Assembly (NCBI GenBank): GCA_049324315.1
Contig: JBMOKU010000047.1
Span: forward strand, 1-62,312
From: JBMOKU01 sp049324315
Lineage (GTDB): Bacteria; Bacillota; Clostridia; Peptostreptococcales; Thermotaleaceae
Direction of reading: 5' to 3'
DNA: 62,312 nucleotides
Position numbers and translations under genes: made by a program
Shown here: one piece after another, positions 38,336-47,114 of the stretch
Numbering within the stretch: position 1 is the first letter of the stretch
Layout of the letters: every line of letters starts with the position of its first letter
The notes under the pieces: generated by a model
The model's database searches: none
Told to the model about the DNA's origin: nothing
The model's input: only the letters and a program-made list of their open reading frames with translations

Positions 38336-39520
38336 TCAAACCCTTAGTTTATTGATCTTTCTTAACACCTGATCAGCTTCTTCTCCTTCAAGCGGTGTGG
38401 GTTGATAATTATTTCTGTTCTTTACCGAAGAAATAGATGCGGGAATGACTTCATATTCCTCCTCTATTAATTCAGTATTTCTAAAATAGAAAGTGTGTCT
38501 ATAGATCATGGTATCTTTATCTTTAGGGTTACGATTACCTCCAAATGAAAAATTGCCTAAACTATATATAATTTTAACAGGCCTGTTATCTTCATTTCCA
38601 TCCTTATAACGATCTGAAATCCCTTGCAGCACATGGGGATGATGGCCTAAAACCAAATTGGCTCCTTGATCTACTACGAATTGAGCCAAGTCTTTCTGAA
38701 CATCATTAGGATAATACGCATTCTCTTGACCCCAGTGAAAGCTTACAATAATCAATTGCACATCTGCTTGTTTTAATTTTTCCATTGCTTTTTTTATCTC
38801 ATTTTTGCCTGAGTCTGAATTGTCCCATCCTTTATAGCCTATCAACCCGATCTTAATTCCTTTTACTTCCTTGATATATTGATGTTCATATCCGAAATAG
38901 CCAATTCCTGCTTTTTCTAGATTTGTTAAAGTATCTTCATATCCTTTTTCCAAGTAATCGTAAATATGGTTATTGGCTATATTCACCGCCTCAATACTAC
39001 CTTCGCTGAGTATTTGCGTATAGGCCGGGTCTCCTTTGAATGTAAACTTCTTTATTGCCTTTTTATTTTGATCAGTTAAAGTAGTTTCAAGATTTACAAT
39101 CGTTAGATCATCCTTCTCAAAAATCTCTCTTACATTTCTAAAGAAATACTTATAATCTCTATTTTGCATTTCAAATTGATGATCAAAGCTATTTTCATAT
39201 CCGTTAGCATCATCTCTACCCATGGTTACATCTCCTGCGGCACTAATGGTTATTGCTATTAATTCTCCATCCTTCGAAACGAGGTGATCGCCTATGTCTT
39301 GATTATAAACTGCTTGCTGAACTGTTTTTAAATCGTACTTTGAATTATCTATTGCACCATTCGTAATATCATATACATCACCACTTGGGTCTGTTAGACT
39401 GTAAGAGCCTCCCAAATAACTGTTTTTTATTCTTCCTTGTTCATCTGCTTTGGAATTCACGGCTGTACCTATCAACATTAGATAAATCATGATAAATGAA
39501 ACTAATTTATTTTTTGTCAC
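38336..39520 (-). CDS. CapA-family poly-gamma-glutamate synthesis-like protein
   Basis: 394 residues from the GTG at 39520, chosen because AAAGGAGTGATC precedes it; the frame also opens 29 codons upstream without a site. A signal peptide or N-terminal anchor (about 5-25) precedes a PGA_cap domain with metallophosphoesterase-type motifs: GDVTMGRDD, NLETTLTD, NIANNHIYDYLEKG, SFHWGQEN and VLGHHPHVLQG. CapA family members act outside the membrane on poly-gamma-glutamate or other surface polymers. No capBC genes are nearby, so it is probably a lone hydrolase or wall enzyme. Confidence 0.87.
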   Translation of the reverse strand: MTKNKLVSFIMIYLMLIGTAVNSKADEQGRIKNSYLGGSYSLTDPSGDVYDITNGAIDNSKYDLKTVQQAVYNQDIGDHLVSKDGELIAITISAAGDVTMGRDDANGYENSFDHQFEMQNRDYKYFFRNVREIFEKDDLTIVNLETTLTDQNKKAIKKFTFKGDPAYTQILSEGSIEAVNIANNHIYDYLEKGYEDTLTNLEKAGIGYFGYEHQYIKEVKGIKIGLIGYKGWDNSDSGKNEIKKAMEKLKQADVQLIIVSFHWGQENAYYPNDVQKDLAQFVVDQGANLVLGHHPHVLQGISDRYKDGNEDNRPVKIIYSLGNFSFGGNRNPKDKDTMIYRHTFYFRNTELIEEEYEVIPASISSVKNRNNYQPTPLEGEEADQVLRKINKLRV

Positions 39521-39654
39521 AACGATCACTCCTTTTGTATCATTAATGTTTATGATTGATATACAAAAAAAGTGATAGTTTCTTTCTATGAAATTATTAC
39601 TTTCCATTGATCAAATTTCTTGGGATCAAAAAAATGAATTTCGTTTAAACAACA

Positions 39655-39695
39655 TGAAAACAACCACCGTGACTTTATTGTCAACAGTGGCTGTT
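39655..39695 (-). terminator. Terminator of the disaccharide phosphorylase operon
   Basis: AACAGCCACTGTTGAC pairs with GTCACGGTGGTTGTT around a short loop, with TTTTC following on the minus strand, just past the pgmB stop. Confidence 0.82.
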
Positions 39696-39704
39696 AATGA
39701 GGGG

Positions 39705-40349
39705 TTATGTTATGATGCTCAAATCTATTTCAGCAATGCTTCCAAAAACAGCATCTGCTTCTTTTAATACGTCTGCATCTCCTATACCTATGGCATACAT
39801 CCCTGCAGCTTTTATGGCTTTGATTCCTGCTATGGCATCTTCTACGCCAACACAATCCGTAGGTTTGACACCTAAGGCATCCGCTGCCTTTAAAAAAATG
39901 TCAGGGGCAGGTTTGCCTTTTTTCACTTCGTCAGGATCGACGATATAATCTATATATTGTTCAAGAGCCATTGCTTTGATCAAAGTAGGCGCATTGCGGG
40001 ACGCACTTCCTATGGCTATTTTTATACCGCTTGATCTTAAATACTGAAACAGTTCCACCACACCTTCAAACACATTAGCAGGTGTGAACTGACTGATCAG
40101 CTGTTTATAGTATTCATTCTTACAGAAACTTAGTTTCTCCATCTCTTCTTCTGAATACTTCCCCAGTATATCCCCATGCTCAAGGATGGCTTTTAAAGAT
40201 GCCTCCCTGGAGACGCCCTTTAGCGATTCATTAAAAGTCATGTCAATCTCCACACCAATCATGTGGGCCATGGCTTTCCAAGCTTCATAATGTTGGATAC
40301 TGGTTTCTGTTATCACACCGTCTAAATCAAATATTACTGCTTTGACCAT
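39705..40349 (-). CDS. pgmB: Beta-phosphoglucomutase
   Basis: 214 residues of the HAD superfamily. Catalytic Asp8 and Asp10 lie in FDLDGVI; SASRNAPTLIKA (motif 2), the lysine in VKKGKPAPDIF (motif 3) and GVEDAIAGIKA (motif 4) are all present. It converts beta-glucose 1-phosphate into glucose 6-phosphate. It overlaps the GH65 phosphorylase gene by 23 bases, the standard pairing: the phosphorylase makes beta-glucose 1-phosphate and this enzyme feeds it to glycolysis. Last gene of the operon. Confidence 0.94.
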   Translation of the reverse strand: MVKAVIFDLDGVITETSIQHYEAWKAMAHMIGVEIDMTFNESLKGVSREASLKAILEHGDILGKYSEEEMEKLSFCKNEYYKQLISQFTPANVFEGVVELFQYLRSSGIKIAIGSASRNAPTLIKAMALEQYIDYIVDPDEVKKGKPAPDIFLKAADALGVKPTDCVGVEDAIAGIKAIKAAGMYAIGIGDADVLKEADAVFGSIAEIDLSIIT

Positions 40350-42615
40350 CTCTATTCAGCCCTTCTAAAGGTATTCTCAACGTTTCTTCCAATTCGTACT
40401 GCCGACCGTAAACTTTCAGTTGAAGCTTTTCGCCCTCCAAAAGTTCTATTTCTACGGCATCTGAGACTTTTACCCTCAGTTGCCGCCCCCTGTACAACAA
40501 TATAAACTCATATCCACTCCAGGTGTTTGGACACCAGGGTGACAAGATAATCCCTTCATCCTTTATGCGATACCCTGCGAAGCCAAAGATAACCGATAAG
40601 GCCGTGCCACCCAGATTGGCCACATGCAGGCCATCCTTTGTATTGCCATGGGTGTTATCCAAATCCAAACGAACCGTCTCCAAGAAGTAATCATATGCCT
40701 TCTCATAATAGCCGCACTTGGAGGCCATAATGCCATATATGCATGATGACAATGAAGAATCATGGGTAGTAACCTTCTCATAATAATCAAAGGCATTCTT
40801 TATAGATTCTTCATCTGCAAAATCTTCCAGAAGAAAATGGGCCAGCACTGTATCTGCTTGCTTGATCACTTGATAACGATAAATGGTCAAAGGATGATAG
40901 TGCAGCAGCAATGGATATTTGCTTTCCGGTGTTCCTTCAAAATCCCACAGCGCCTTTTCAAGGAACGCATCATCCTGCTTATGGATTTTTAGTGCCTCAT
41001 CATATGGCAAATACATGTTTTCATAGGCTTTGATCATTTCGTCGATTTCAGATTCCATCATCTGAATTTTTTGGATGATCTCATCAAGAACTTGAGGATT
41101 TTTTTGCTTTAGAATGTGGTAAAACTTGACTGCCCACTCCAAATTATATCGTGCTATTACATTGGTATAATAGTTATTATTTACAATACAAGTATACTCA
41201 TCTGGACCTGTGACATTGTGGATCATGAATTTTCCATCGTAAAAATGGCCAATTTCCAACCATAATCGAGCCGTCTCAAAAATGACCTCTGCTCCATACC
41301 TGCTAATAAACGCCAAATCTCCATGCTGTAGATAATGTTGAATGAATCCATAGGCAATATCACCATTAATATGATACTGTGCCGTCCCCGCCGGGAAGAA
41401 TGTGGAACATTCCCTGCCTGCGATGGTCCGCCATGGATATTTCACACCTCTTTTATGCCCCAGAACCCTTGCTTCTTCTCTTGCATGGTCCAAGGTATTA
41501 TGGCGATAAATCAGGAGCTTTTCAGCAATCTTCGGCTGCGTCAATTGAAAAAACGGCAACATATAGATCTCTGTATCCCAAAAGTAATGACCCTCGTACC
41601 CCTCGCCTGTCAGACCTTTTGCAGCGATGTTTGTCAATCCGTCTTTCCCCACCGATTGAAGAAGCTGAAACAGACTGAATCGTACCCCTTGTTGAATTAG
41701 ATCATCACCGTATATCTTAATATCAGCGTCATGCCAAAAGAGTTTCAAATATTCCTTTTGCATCTCCAAATGTTCATCAAAACAAAGCATTGAGTATTTC
41801 TTGATGATTTCCAAACCACGCTGGACAGTAGATTCTTGATTATGTCTGCTATCCGTATATGCGCCATATTTTGTTAAGGTGATGCTCCCTTTGGCTAAAT
41901 AAATGGACGTCATTTTGGGCTCATGCTCATCCTCTATGATCATCGAGACACCTTTTTCTAAACAACGATGACTCACGACACAGCCTACCTCAAAATCCGT
42001 CTTTCTCGTCCTAGCTGTCATGGCCATATATGCTTCATCGATGAGGCAGCTGCCCTTCCAATCCAGCAGCTGGGCATGTTCACCTACCCGGGGATCAAAA
42101 TCATCTGTATAATTGCTGACCTCACCGTTAACATATGATTTGATCAATATTTCTCCTTCATACTTTATTTCAACTTCTATCAAAAACAGTTCCTTGACCT
42201 GAAAGGACACCATCCGGCGAAACCTTATAGAAGCATTTTTTCCCTTTTGTGTTTGGTACGCATAGGAGCGCTCTGCATACCCTTTGTCAAAATAAAGGGT
42301 CCGTTTGTAATTGGCATGGCTTCCATGAAAGAGGGATACTCTCTCTCCATCTAAATAAATTTCTATTGTCTGGGCATCCATGAGGTTTGGCATCTTTTCC
42401 TGTTCCTCTGGAAATCCACATAACTTTTCACTGTACTTGGCTTCTACTAGATCATAGAACCCATTGATATAGGTCCCCCTAATACTTGTATATTGCTGGG
42501 GATAACCTTCCTCAAAACAACCTCTGATCCCAAGATAACCATTGGCAAGCGTATAAAGGCTCTCTTCAACAGGTAAAACAGCAGGATCCAGGGATGAACT
42601 TTTTAATTTCCACAT
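40327..42615 (-). CDS. Glycoside hydrolase family 65 disaccharide phosphorylase
   Basis: 762 residues, normal length for GH65. An N-terminal beta-sandwich, an alpha/alpha barrel and a C-terminal beta-sheet domain (about 695-750) are visible. The general acid Glu473 sits in NVTGPDEY, and YEGHYFWDTEIYMLPFF and PWRTIAGREC are the conserved active-site runs. Inverting GH65 enzymes split alpha-glucobioses with phosphate to beta-glucose 1-phosphate plus glucose. Maltose, trehalose, kojibiose and nigerose are all possible here. Overlap with pgmB supports the phosphorylase, not hydrolase, role. RBS GAGGACAGCT. Confidence 0.9.
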   Translation of the reverse strand: MWKLKSSSLDPAVLPVEESLYTLANGYLGIRGCFEEGYPQQYTSIRGTYINGFYDLVEAKYSEKLCGFPEEQEKMPNLMDAQTIEIYLDGERVSLFHGSHANYKRTLYFDKGYAERSYAYQTQKGKNASIRFRRMVSFQVKELFLIEVEIKYEGEILIKSYVNGEVSNYTDDFDPRVGEHAQLLDWKGSCLIDEAYMAMTARTRKTDFEVGCVVSHRCLEKGVSMIIEDEHEPKMTSIYLAKGSITLTKYGAYTDSRHNQESTVQRGLEIIKKYSMLCFDEHLEMQKEYLKLFWHDADIKIYGDDLIQQGVRFSLFQLLQSVGKDGLTNIAAKGLTGEGYEGHYFWDTEIYMLPFFQLTQPKIAEKLLIYRHNTLDHAREEARVLGHKRGVKYPWRTIAGRECSTFFPAGTAQYHINGDIAYGFIQHYLQHGDLAFISRYGAEVIFETARLWLEIGHFYDGKFMIHNVTGPDEYTCIVNNNYYTNVIARYNLEWAVKFYHILKQKNPQVLDEIIQKIQMMESEIDEMIKAYENMYLPYDEALKIHKQDDAFLEKALWDFEGTPESKYPLLLHYHPLTIYRYQVIKQADTVLAHFLLEDFADEESIKNAFDYYEKVTTHDSSLSSCIYGIMASKCGYYEKAYDYFLETVRLDLDNTHGNTKDGLHVANLGGTALSVIFGFAGYRIKDEGIILSPWCPNTWSGYEFILLYRGRQLRVKVSDAVEIELLEGEKLQLKVYGRQYELEETLRIPLEGLNRDGQSSNI

Positions 42616-42624
42616 AGCTGTCCT

Positions 42625-43449
42625 CTACTCCTTCACAGCACCAGACGTAAGTCCTGATATGATCTGACGCTGAAATAATATAACAATGAATAATGTTGGG
42701 ATTGTTACTACAACAGTAGCTGCTGTCACCTGCCCCCAAAAGATCTGGAATTGTCCTCTTAAGAAAGTAATGGCCACCGTAGCTGTATGATAGCTTGCGT
42801 CTGAGTTCAAAGTCAAAGAGAGCAAAAACTCATTCCACACCGAAATGAAGGTGATAATCGCCGCCGTAAAAATACCGGGCAGTGCCAAGGGAAAAATAAT
42901 ATCAACAAACGTCCTCATTTTAGAAGCTCCGTCCATTTTCGCTGACTCTTCCATCTCTTTCGGTATCTTATTGAAATGGGTCACCAGTATATAAATGGCT
43001 ACTGGCAGCGCAATCATAGAGTATGGCAGCGTTATAAAATAGGAGTTGGTCCAATGCAGCTTTACAAAAGCTCGATATATTGGCCCCACCACAGTCATTT
43101 GAGGAAACATGGATGTAGCCAGTACAACCGCCAATAACAGCCGTTTCCCAAAGAATTTGAGTCTGGCAATGGCATAAGCCGCAATGGATGCCACAAGGGT
43201 GACATATACGGTAGTAATCGTAGCAATAATAAAACTGTTTTTCAAAGAGTTTAGGATATTTCCTTTGAACAGTGCTTCATAATGTTCAAGCGTTGGCTGA
43301 TCTGCCAGAATCTTGAACGCCCCTGCACTCCATATCTCACTCTCAGGTTTAAGAGAAGTCAGAAATACCCAAATAAACGGAAATATGATGATCAATAGAT
43401 ACATGACAATAGCTGTCGCCAAAAGTCGTTCTGCTTTTTTGTTTATCAC
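42625..43449 (-). CDS. Carbohydrate ABC transporter permease, MalG type
   Basis: 274 residues with six membrane segments and the CUT1 EAA loop (EMEESAKMDGASKMRTFVDIIFPLALPG), which couples to an MsmK-type ATPase. It forms the translocation pore with the MalF-like subunit encoded 13 bases upstream. GTG start behind GGAGGTGGAATACT. No ATPase gene is in the operon, usual for CUT1 systems that share one MsmK-like ATPase. Confidence 0.92.
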   Translation of the reverse strand: MINKKAERLLATAIVMYLLIIIFPFIWVFLTSLKPESEIWSAGAFKILADQPTLEHYEALFKGNILNSLKNSFIIATITTVYVTLVASIAAYAIARLKFFGKRLLLAVVLATSMFPQMTVVGPIYRAFVKLHWTNSYFITLPYSMIALPVAIYILVTHFNKIPKEMEESAKMDGASKMRTFVDIIFPLALPGIFTAAIITFISVWNEFLLSLTLNSDASYHTATVAITFLRGQFQIFWGQVTAATVVVTIPTLFIVILFQRQIISGLTSGAVKE

Positions 43450-43462
43450 AGTATTCCACCTC

Positions 43463-44704
43463 CTAATCCGATATGAGCTGAATATCCAAGAATTTGATAT
43501 ATAAATAAGAAATCACACCGACACAAAGAGCCATGATAAGAATAATGGCTGCACCATAGCCAAATCTTGTTTGAGCGAACATTACTTTGTAAGCATAAAT
43601 AGAAATGGATTCTGTAGTCCCTCCAGGTCCGCCGCCGGTCAATACCCATATCAAGTCGAAAACTCTAAATGCATCCAATGTTCTGAAAAGAAGTGCCACC
43701 AAAATAGACGGCTTTAGTAAAGGCAGCGTTATATGCAAGAACTGCTTCCATTTGTTCGCACCATCCAGCACAGAAGATTCATAGAGGCTGGTAGGAATCA
43801 CCTGTAATCCTGCTAATAACAATAGTCCAAAATACGGTGTTGTCTTCCAAACATCGGCAAAAATAATGGACCACAAAGCACTGGTACTGGTCAGCATCAG
43901 ATCTGTCGATTGGGCAATCAGACCAATCCGTTCTAAACCAAAGGCGATGATGCCGCTGGAACCATTATATAAGTAACCCCACATTAAGGCTGCTACTGAA
44001 GTAGGAATGGCCCATGGTATCAGTGAAAAGGTTCGAATCAATCCCCTCCCAGCCATGGCTTTATTCATAATCAGTGCCAACATCAAACCGAAAACTAACT
44101 CCATTCCGACGGAAACCGCTGTAAAAAATAACGTCACAATAATCGTTTGCCAAATCCTTGGATCTTTTAGGATAGCTTTAAAGTTTCTAAGGCCCACAAA
44201 GTTTGGCTGTATGATCGCTGTCTCAAGCTCTGCAGCTACCATCATCATATCTTCTTCAAGTGAAAATTCATCTTCTCTCTGATAAAGCTCTTTCAGACCA
44301 GTGGTAACCTTATCTGATGACTTCATCAGAAATTCTCGCTCATCATGATCTATTGGCACAATACCTTCTTGTTCCGAGAACATACCCTTGATACCGTCAT
44401 AGGTTTCAAGAATCATTTGCCGAGTCTCATCGATCATTTCTTTCGTATCATTTTGTTTTACCGTATCTTTTTCTATTTCCAAATAGTAATCAATATACTC
44501 GAAGGTTTCATGCATTAGACTTAGATTGTACTGTTCTGTGAAGTACAAGCCCGACTTTTGCTGATCATTTAATTGAAAATCGAAAAATGAAAATTTCAAC
44601 GACTCAGCAATTGGCCACAACGAAAATACTATGATGAATATGAGTGCAGGTATTACCAAAACGTAACCCAGATGATGATCTAACCATGCAGTAATTTTTC
44701 TCAT
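43463..44704 (-). CDS. Carbohydrate ABC transporter permease, MalF type, with large insert
   Basis: 413 residues from the ATG at 44704 behind ATAGGAGTTG. The first helix (about 12-35) is followed by about 100 charged, helical residues (about 50-145; EIEKDTVKQNDTKEM to EDEFSLEEDMMMVA) before the conserved PNFVGLRNFKAIL and the remaining five helices. The EAA loop is SLYESSVLDGANKWKQFLHI. Typical MalF-like subunits have no such insert, giving 290-310 residues; it should lie outside the membrane and might contact the binding protein, as the P2 loop of E. coli MalF does at another position. Confidence 0.9.
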   Translation of the reverse strand: MRKITAWLDHHLGYVLVIPALIFIIVFSLWPIAESLKFSFFDFQLNDQQKSGLYFTEQYNLSLMHETFEYIDYYLEIEKDTVKQNDTKEMIDETRQMILETYDGIKGMFSEQEGIVPIDHDEREFLMKSSDKVTTGLKELYQREDEFSLEEDMMMVAAELETAIIQPNFVGLRNFKAILKDPRIWQTIIVTLFFTAVSVGMELVFGLMLALIMNKAMAGRGLIRTFSLIPWAIPTSVAALMWGYLYNGSSGIIAFGLERIGLIAQSTDLMLTSTSALWSIIFADVWKTTPYFGLLLLAGLQVIPTSLYESSVLDGANKWKQFLHITLPLLKPSILVALLFRTLDAFRVFDLIWVLTGGGPGGTTESISIYAYKVMFAQTRFGYGAAIILIMALCVGVISYLYIKFLDIQLISD

Positions 44705-44717
44705 AAAAACAACTCCT

Positions 44718-44743
44718 ATAACCATATCTAATAACCATATCTA
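44718..44743. repeat. 13-bp tandem duplication
   Basis: ATAACCATATCTA occurs twice head to tail just upstream of the MalF-like ribosome binding site, between it and the hairpin. It looks like a small slippage duplication. Confidence 0.8.
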
Positions 44744-44745
44744 AT

Positions 44746-44782
44746 AAAAAAGCTTTGGCGATTTTCACCAACCAAAGCTTTT
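44746..44782 (-). terminator. Attenuating hairpin between binding-protein and permease genes
   Basis: AAAAGCTTTGG and CCAAAGCTTTTTT form a stem with a 13-nt loop and a T run, 14 bases past the binding-protein stop and ahead of the permease genes. It probably terminates most transcripts, so more binding protein than permease is made. Confidence 0.85.
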
Positions 44783-44795
44783 ATGGAATTCCTCA

Positions 44796-46055
44796 TTATT
44801 GCTGTAGTTTTTCCTCAATACCCTTCACTGCATCCTCTAACTTTCCGTTTCCAGATAAGAATTCATGAGCTTTTATTTGAATAGCATCAGATACTTCTGA
44901 GTAGTTAGCAACTACAGGTCTTGCGATTGTTGTTTGAAGTGCTTTTTGGAATGCTTCATCAGTTAACAAAGCATTGGCTTTCAATACTTCTTCATCTGTC
45001 ATCAATGCATTGAATCCTGGAAGATAATTACCTACTGTAGCATTAATCTTTTGTCCTTCAGGTCCGGAAATGAACGCTAAAAATTCTTTAGCACCTTCCT
45101 TGTTTGTCGCATTACTACTGATACCTAAAATCCATCCACCTACAGTACCACCATGAGGCAGCGCTGCATAACCTATTTGCTCTGATTTAACAGCATATTC
45201 TCCAGATGCAGCCATACCATTCATATAAGGCCAGTTTCTTGCGAAAACTGATTCTCCATTTAAAAATGCATTATGGGTTTCACCCTCTGTATAAACCAAT
45301 ATATCATCAGGTGTAGCTTTTGAGTCTGTAAAAGCTTTCATCATAGTAAGTCCATCTGCTATGTTCTGCCAGTTATTTGTAAATTCGTTAAGATTACAAG
45401 TAAGTCCTTCATACTGACTGGATTGATACACATAGCCATATTTTGTTTCGCCTTTCCCTGCGTATTTCTCTGCCATTGCAAACAGGTCTTCATATGTGTA
45501 TTCACCGCTGGCAAGCTTCTTCGCATCCTCTTCGGAAACGATATCCTTACGATAATACAAGAATCCTAAATCTGAGAAATAAGGTAATGCATAATTCTTA
45601 CCTTTGTATTTCCCTGATGCCATTGATCCCGCATTGAAATCTGTCGGTTTCCATCCTGAATCCTTAATGAAGCTGTCTAGGGGCTCAAGGTAGCCAGCCG
45701 CAGCAAATTCACCTGCCCATACTACGTCCATGGATACCACATCATACTCACCAGATTGGCTGGACAATGAGTTGATGATTTGATCGTGCATATTACCGGA
45801 ATCGTTTGTAAGAACAATTGGTTCTACTTCATACTTTTCACTCTTTTGGTTGAACGCAGCTACAATACTTTCAAGAGCTTTCGTACTGTCCGCTTGAACA
45901 GCAAATTTTACTTTCGTTTTTTCAACGCTCGGCGCATCGGCTGCAGGTGTTTGCTCCGTATCCGCTGGCGCTGGCGCATTACTGCTGCATCCCACAAGTG
46001 CAAACGCAGATAAGACTAATACTGCAATTAAAAACATGGATAAAACTCTTTTCAT
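44796..46055 (-). CDS. Extracellular sugar-binding lipoprotein, MalE type
   Basis: 419 residues. Lipoprotein signal ending ALVGC (Cys near 23), an Ala/Pro linker, then a CUT1 binding fold with VKFAVQADSTKALESIV, DVVSMDVVWAGEFAAAG and GGWILGISSNATNKEGAKEF. It delivers an oligosaccharide, probably the disaccharide split by the GH65 enzyme four genes on. First gene of the operon; a cre site lies about 110 bases upstream and an AraC regulator gene diverges from it. Confidence 0.93.
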   Translation of the reverse strand: MKRVLSMFLIAVLVLSAFALVGCSSNAPAPADTEQTPAADAPSVEKTKVKFAVQADSTKALESIVAAFNQKSEKYEVEPIVLTNDSGNMHDQIINSLSSQSGEYDVVSMDVVWAGEFAAAGYLEPLDSFIKDSGWKPTDFNAGSMASGKYKGKNYALPYFSDLGFLYYRKDIVSEEDAKKLASGEYTYEDLFAMAEKYAGKGETKYGYVYQSSQYEGLTCNLNEFTNNWQNIADGLTMMKAFTDSKATPDDILVYTEGETHNAFLNGESVFARNWPYMNGMAASGEYAVKSEQIGYAALPHGGTVGGWILGISSNATNKEGAKEFLAFISGPEGQKINATVGNYLPGFNALMTDEEVLKANALLTDEAFQKALQTTIARPVVANYSEVSDAIQIKAHEFLSGNGKLEDAVKGIEEKLQQ

Positions 46056-46165
46056 TCATATTCCCCCTCTTTTTAATAATCTTCCGTCACCTTGGGACCA
46101 AGTGTCTAGCCTGCATGCAGCTCTACGCCTTGTAAACACCCAAGTATAGTTACTTTGATCAGTTT

Positions 46166-46179
46166 AGAAAACGTTATCA
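46166..46179 (-). promoter_or_regulatory. cre site (CcpA operator) of the disaccharide operon
   Basis: AGAAAACGTTATCA (read on the plus strand) matches the 14-base cre consensus at all but the first base and is nearly palindromic. On the minus strand it lies between TTGATC and TAAACT, spaced 17 bases, a plausible but weak promoter. Glucose repression of the operon is expected. Confidence 0.75.
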
Positions 46180-46277
46180 TACCGATCAACATATTGACAT
46201 TATAAATGATTTTTAATACTATAATTATAAAATCTTAATATTATTTATATTATTTTATTATAACTCTTAGGAGGCCT

Positions 46278-46994
46278 ATGATGTCAAATCCATTCTTGAT
46301 CAAAAAAATGGAAAATCTGAATTGTGATTACCGTCATCCCTCATATTATCTCGAACGCAAGCTGATCAACGAAATCAAACGTGGCGTTGAAAAGCAAGCT
46401 TTAGAAACATTGGACGCCATTAATTCACTTGAACGGGCAACACTGGCAGATAATCCCTTGAGATCTCTTAAAAACTCTCTGATTGGTTCCTGCACCCTGT
46501 TTTCCAGAGCCGCTTTAGAAGCAAATGTCCACCCGGAGGATGTCTTTTCACTTAGCGATGTAACTATTTTGGAGATTGAGAAGTTCAATAATTATAAAGC
46601 ACTTCAGGCCTATGAATATCACATGGTCAAAACTTTTATCAAAATGATCAATCAAGAAAGGGTTCGTTCTTACTCTCTACCCATTACCCGCATGATCAAT
46701 TATATTCACGAGAACATTACAGAGAAAATTTCCCTCGACTCGCTTGCTCAATTAACAAACAAATCCCCGGCGTACTTGTCTGCGGAATTTAAAAGTGAAG
46801 TGGGCATGAACGTGACTGAATATATTCAACTTGAAAAAATTGAAAAATCCAAGGACTTTCTAGAATTCACCAATATGAGCATTCATGAAATCGCCAATTT
46901 GTTTAACTTTTGCAATACAGGGTACTATACCAATGTTTTTAAAAGACACATAGGTATGACCCCCAGTGTCTATCGTTCCAAGAGAAATTTATAA
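46278..46994 (+). CDS. AraC-family transcriptional regulator
   Basis: 238 residues with RBS TAGGAGGCC. The C-terminal double helix-turn-helix (about 140-236) is clear: ISLDSLAQLTNKSPAYLSAE and IHEIANLFNFCNTGYYTNVF, ending in the family run GMTPSVYRSKR. The N-terminal part is helical without an AraC cupin or receiver, resembling the YesN linker region. It diverges from the disaccharide operon and most likely controls it. Confidence 0.9.
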   Translation: MMSNPFLIKKMENLNCDYRHPSYYLERKLINEIKRGVEKQALETLDAINSLERATLADNPLRSLKNSLIGSCTLFSRAALEANVHPEDVFSLSDVTILEIEKFNNYKALQAYEYHMVKTFIKMINQERVRSYSLPITRMINYIHENITEKISLDSLAQLTNKSPAYLSAEFKSEVGMNVTEYIQLEKIEKSKDFLEFTNMSIHEIANLFNFCNTGYYTNVFKRHIGMTPSVYRSKRNL

Positions 46995-47059
46995 AGGTTC
47001 ATGACACGATAAAAGGACTGTGCAATTATTGAATAAATCCAGAGAAATGGATACTGATA

Positions 47060-47103
47060 AAAAGGCCTCCTCGTCGTAGTTTTCCTACGACAGGAGGTCT
47101 TTC
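47060..47103. terminator. Bidirectional terminator
   Basis: AAAGGCCTCCT-CGTCGTAG and CTACGACAGGAGGTCTTT form a long stem with a 5-nt loop between the AraC gene (plus) and the LysM-GH18 gene (minus). Confidence 0.9.
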
Positions 47104-47114
47104 TCCGGATTCTT

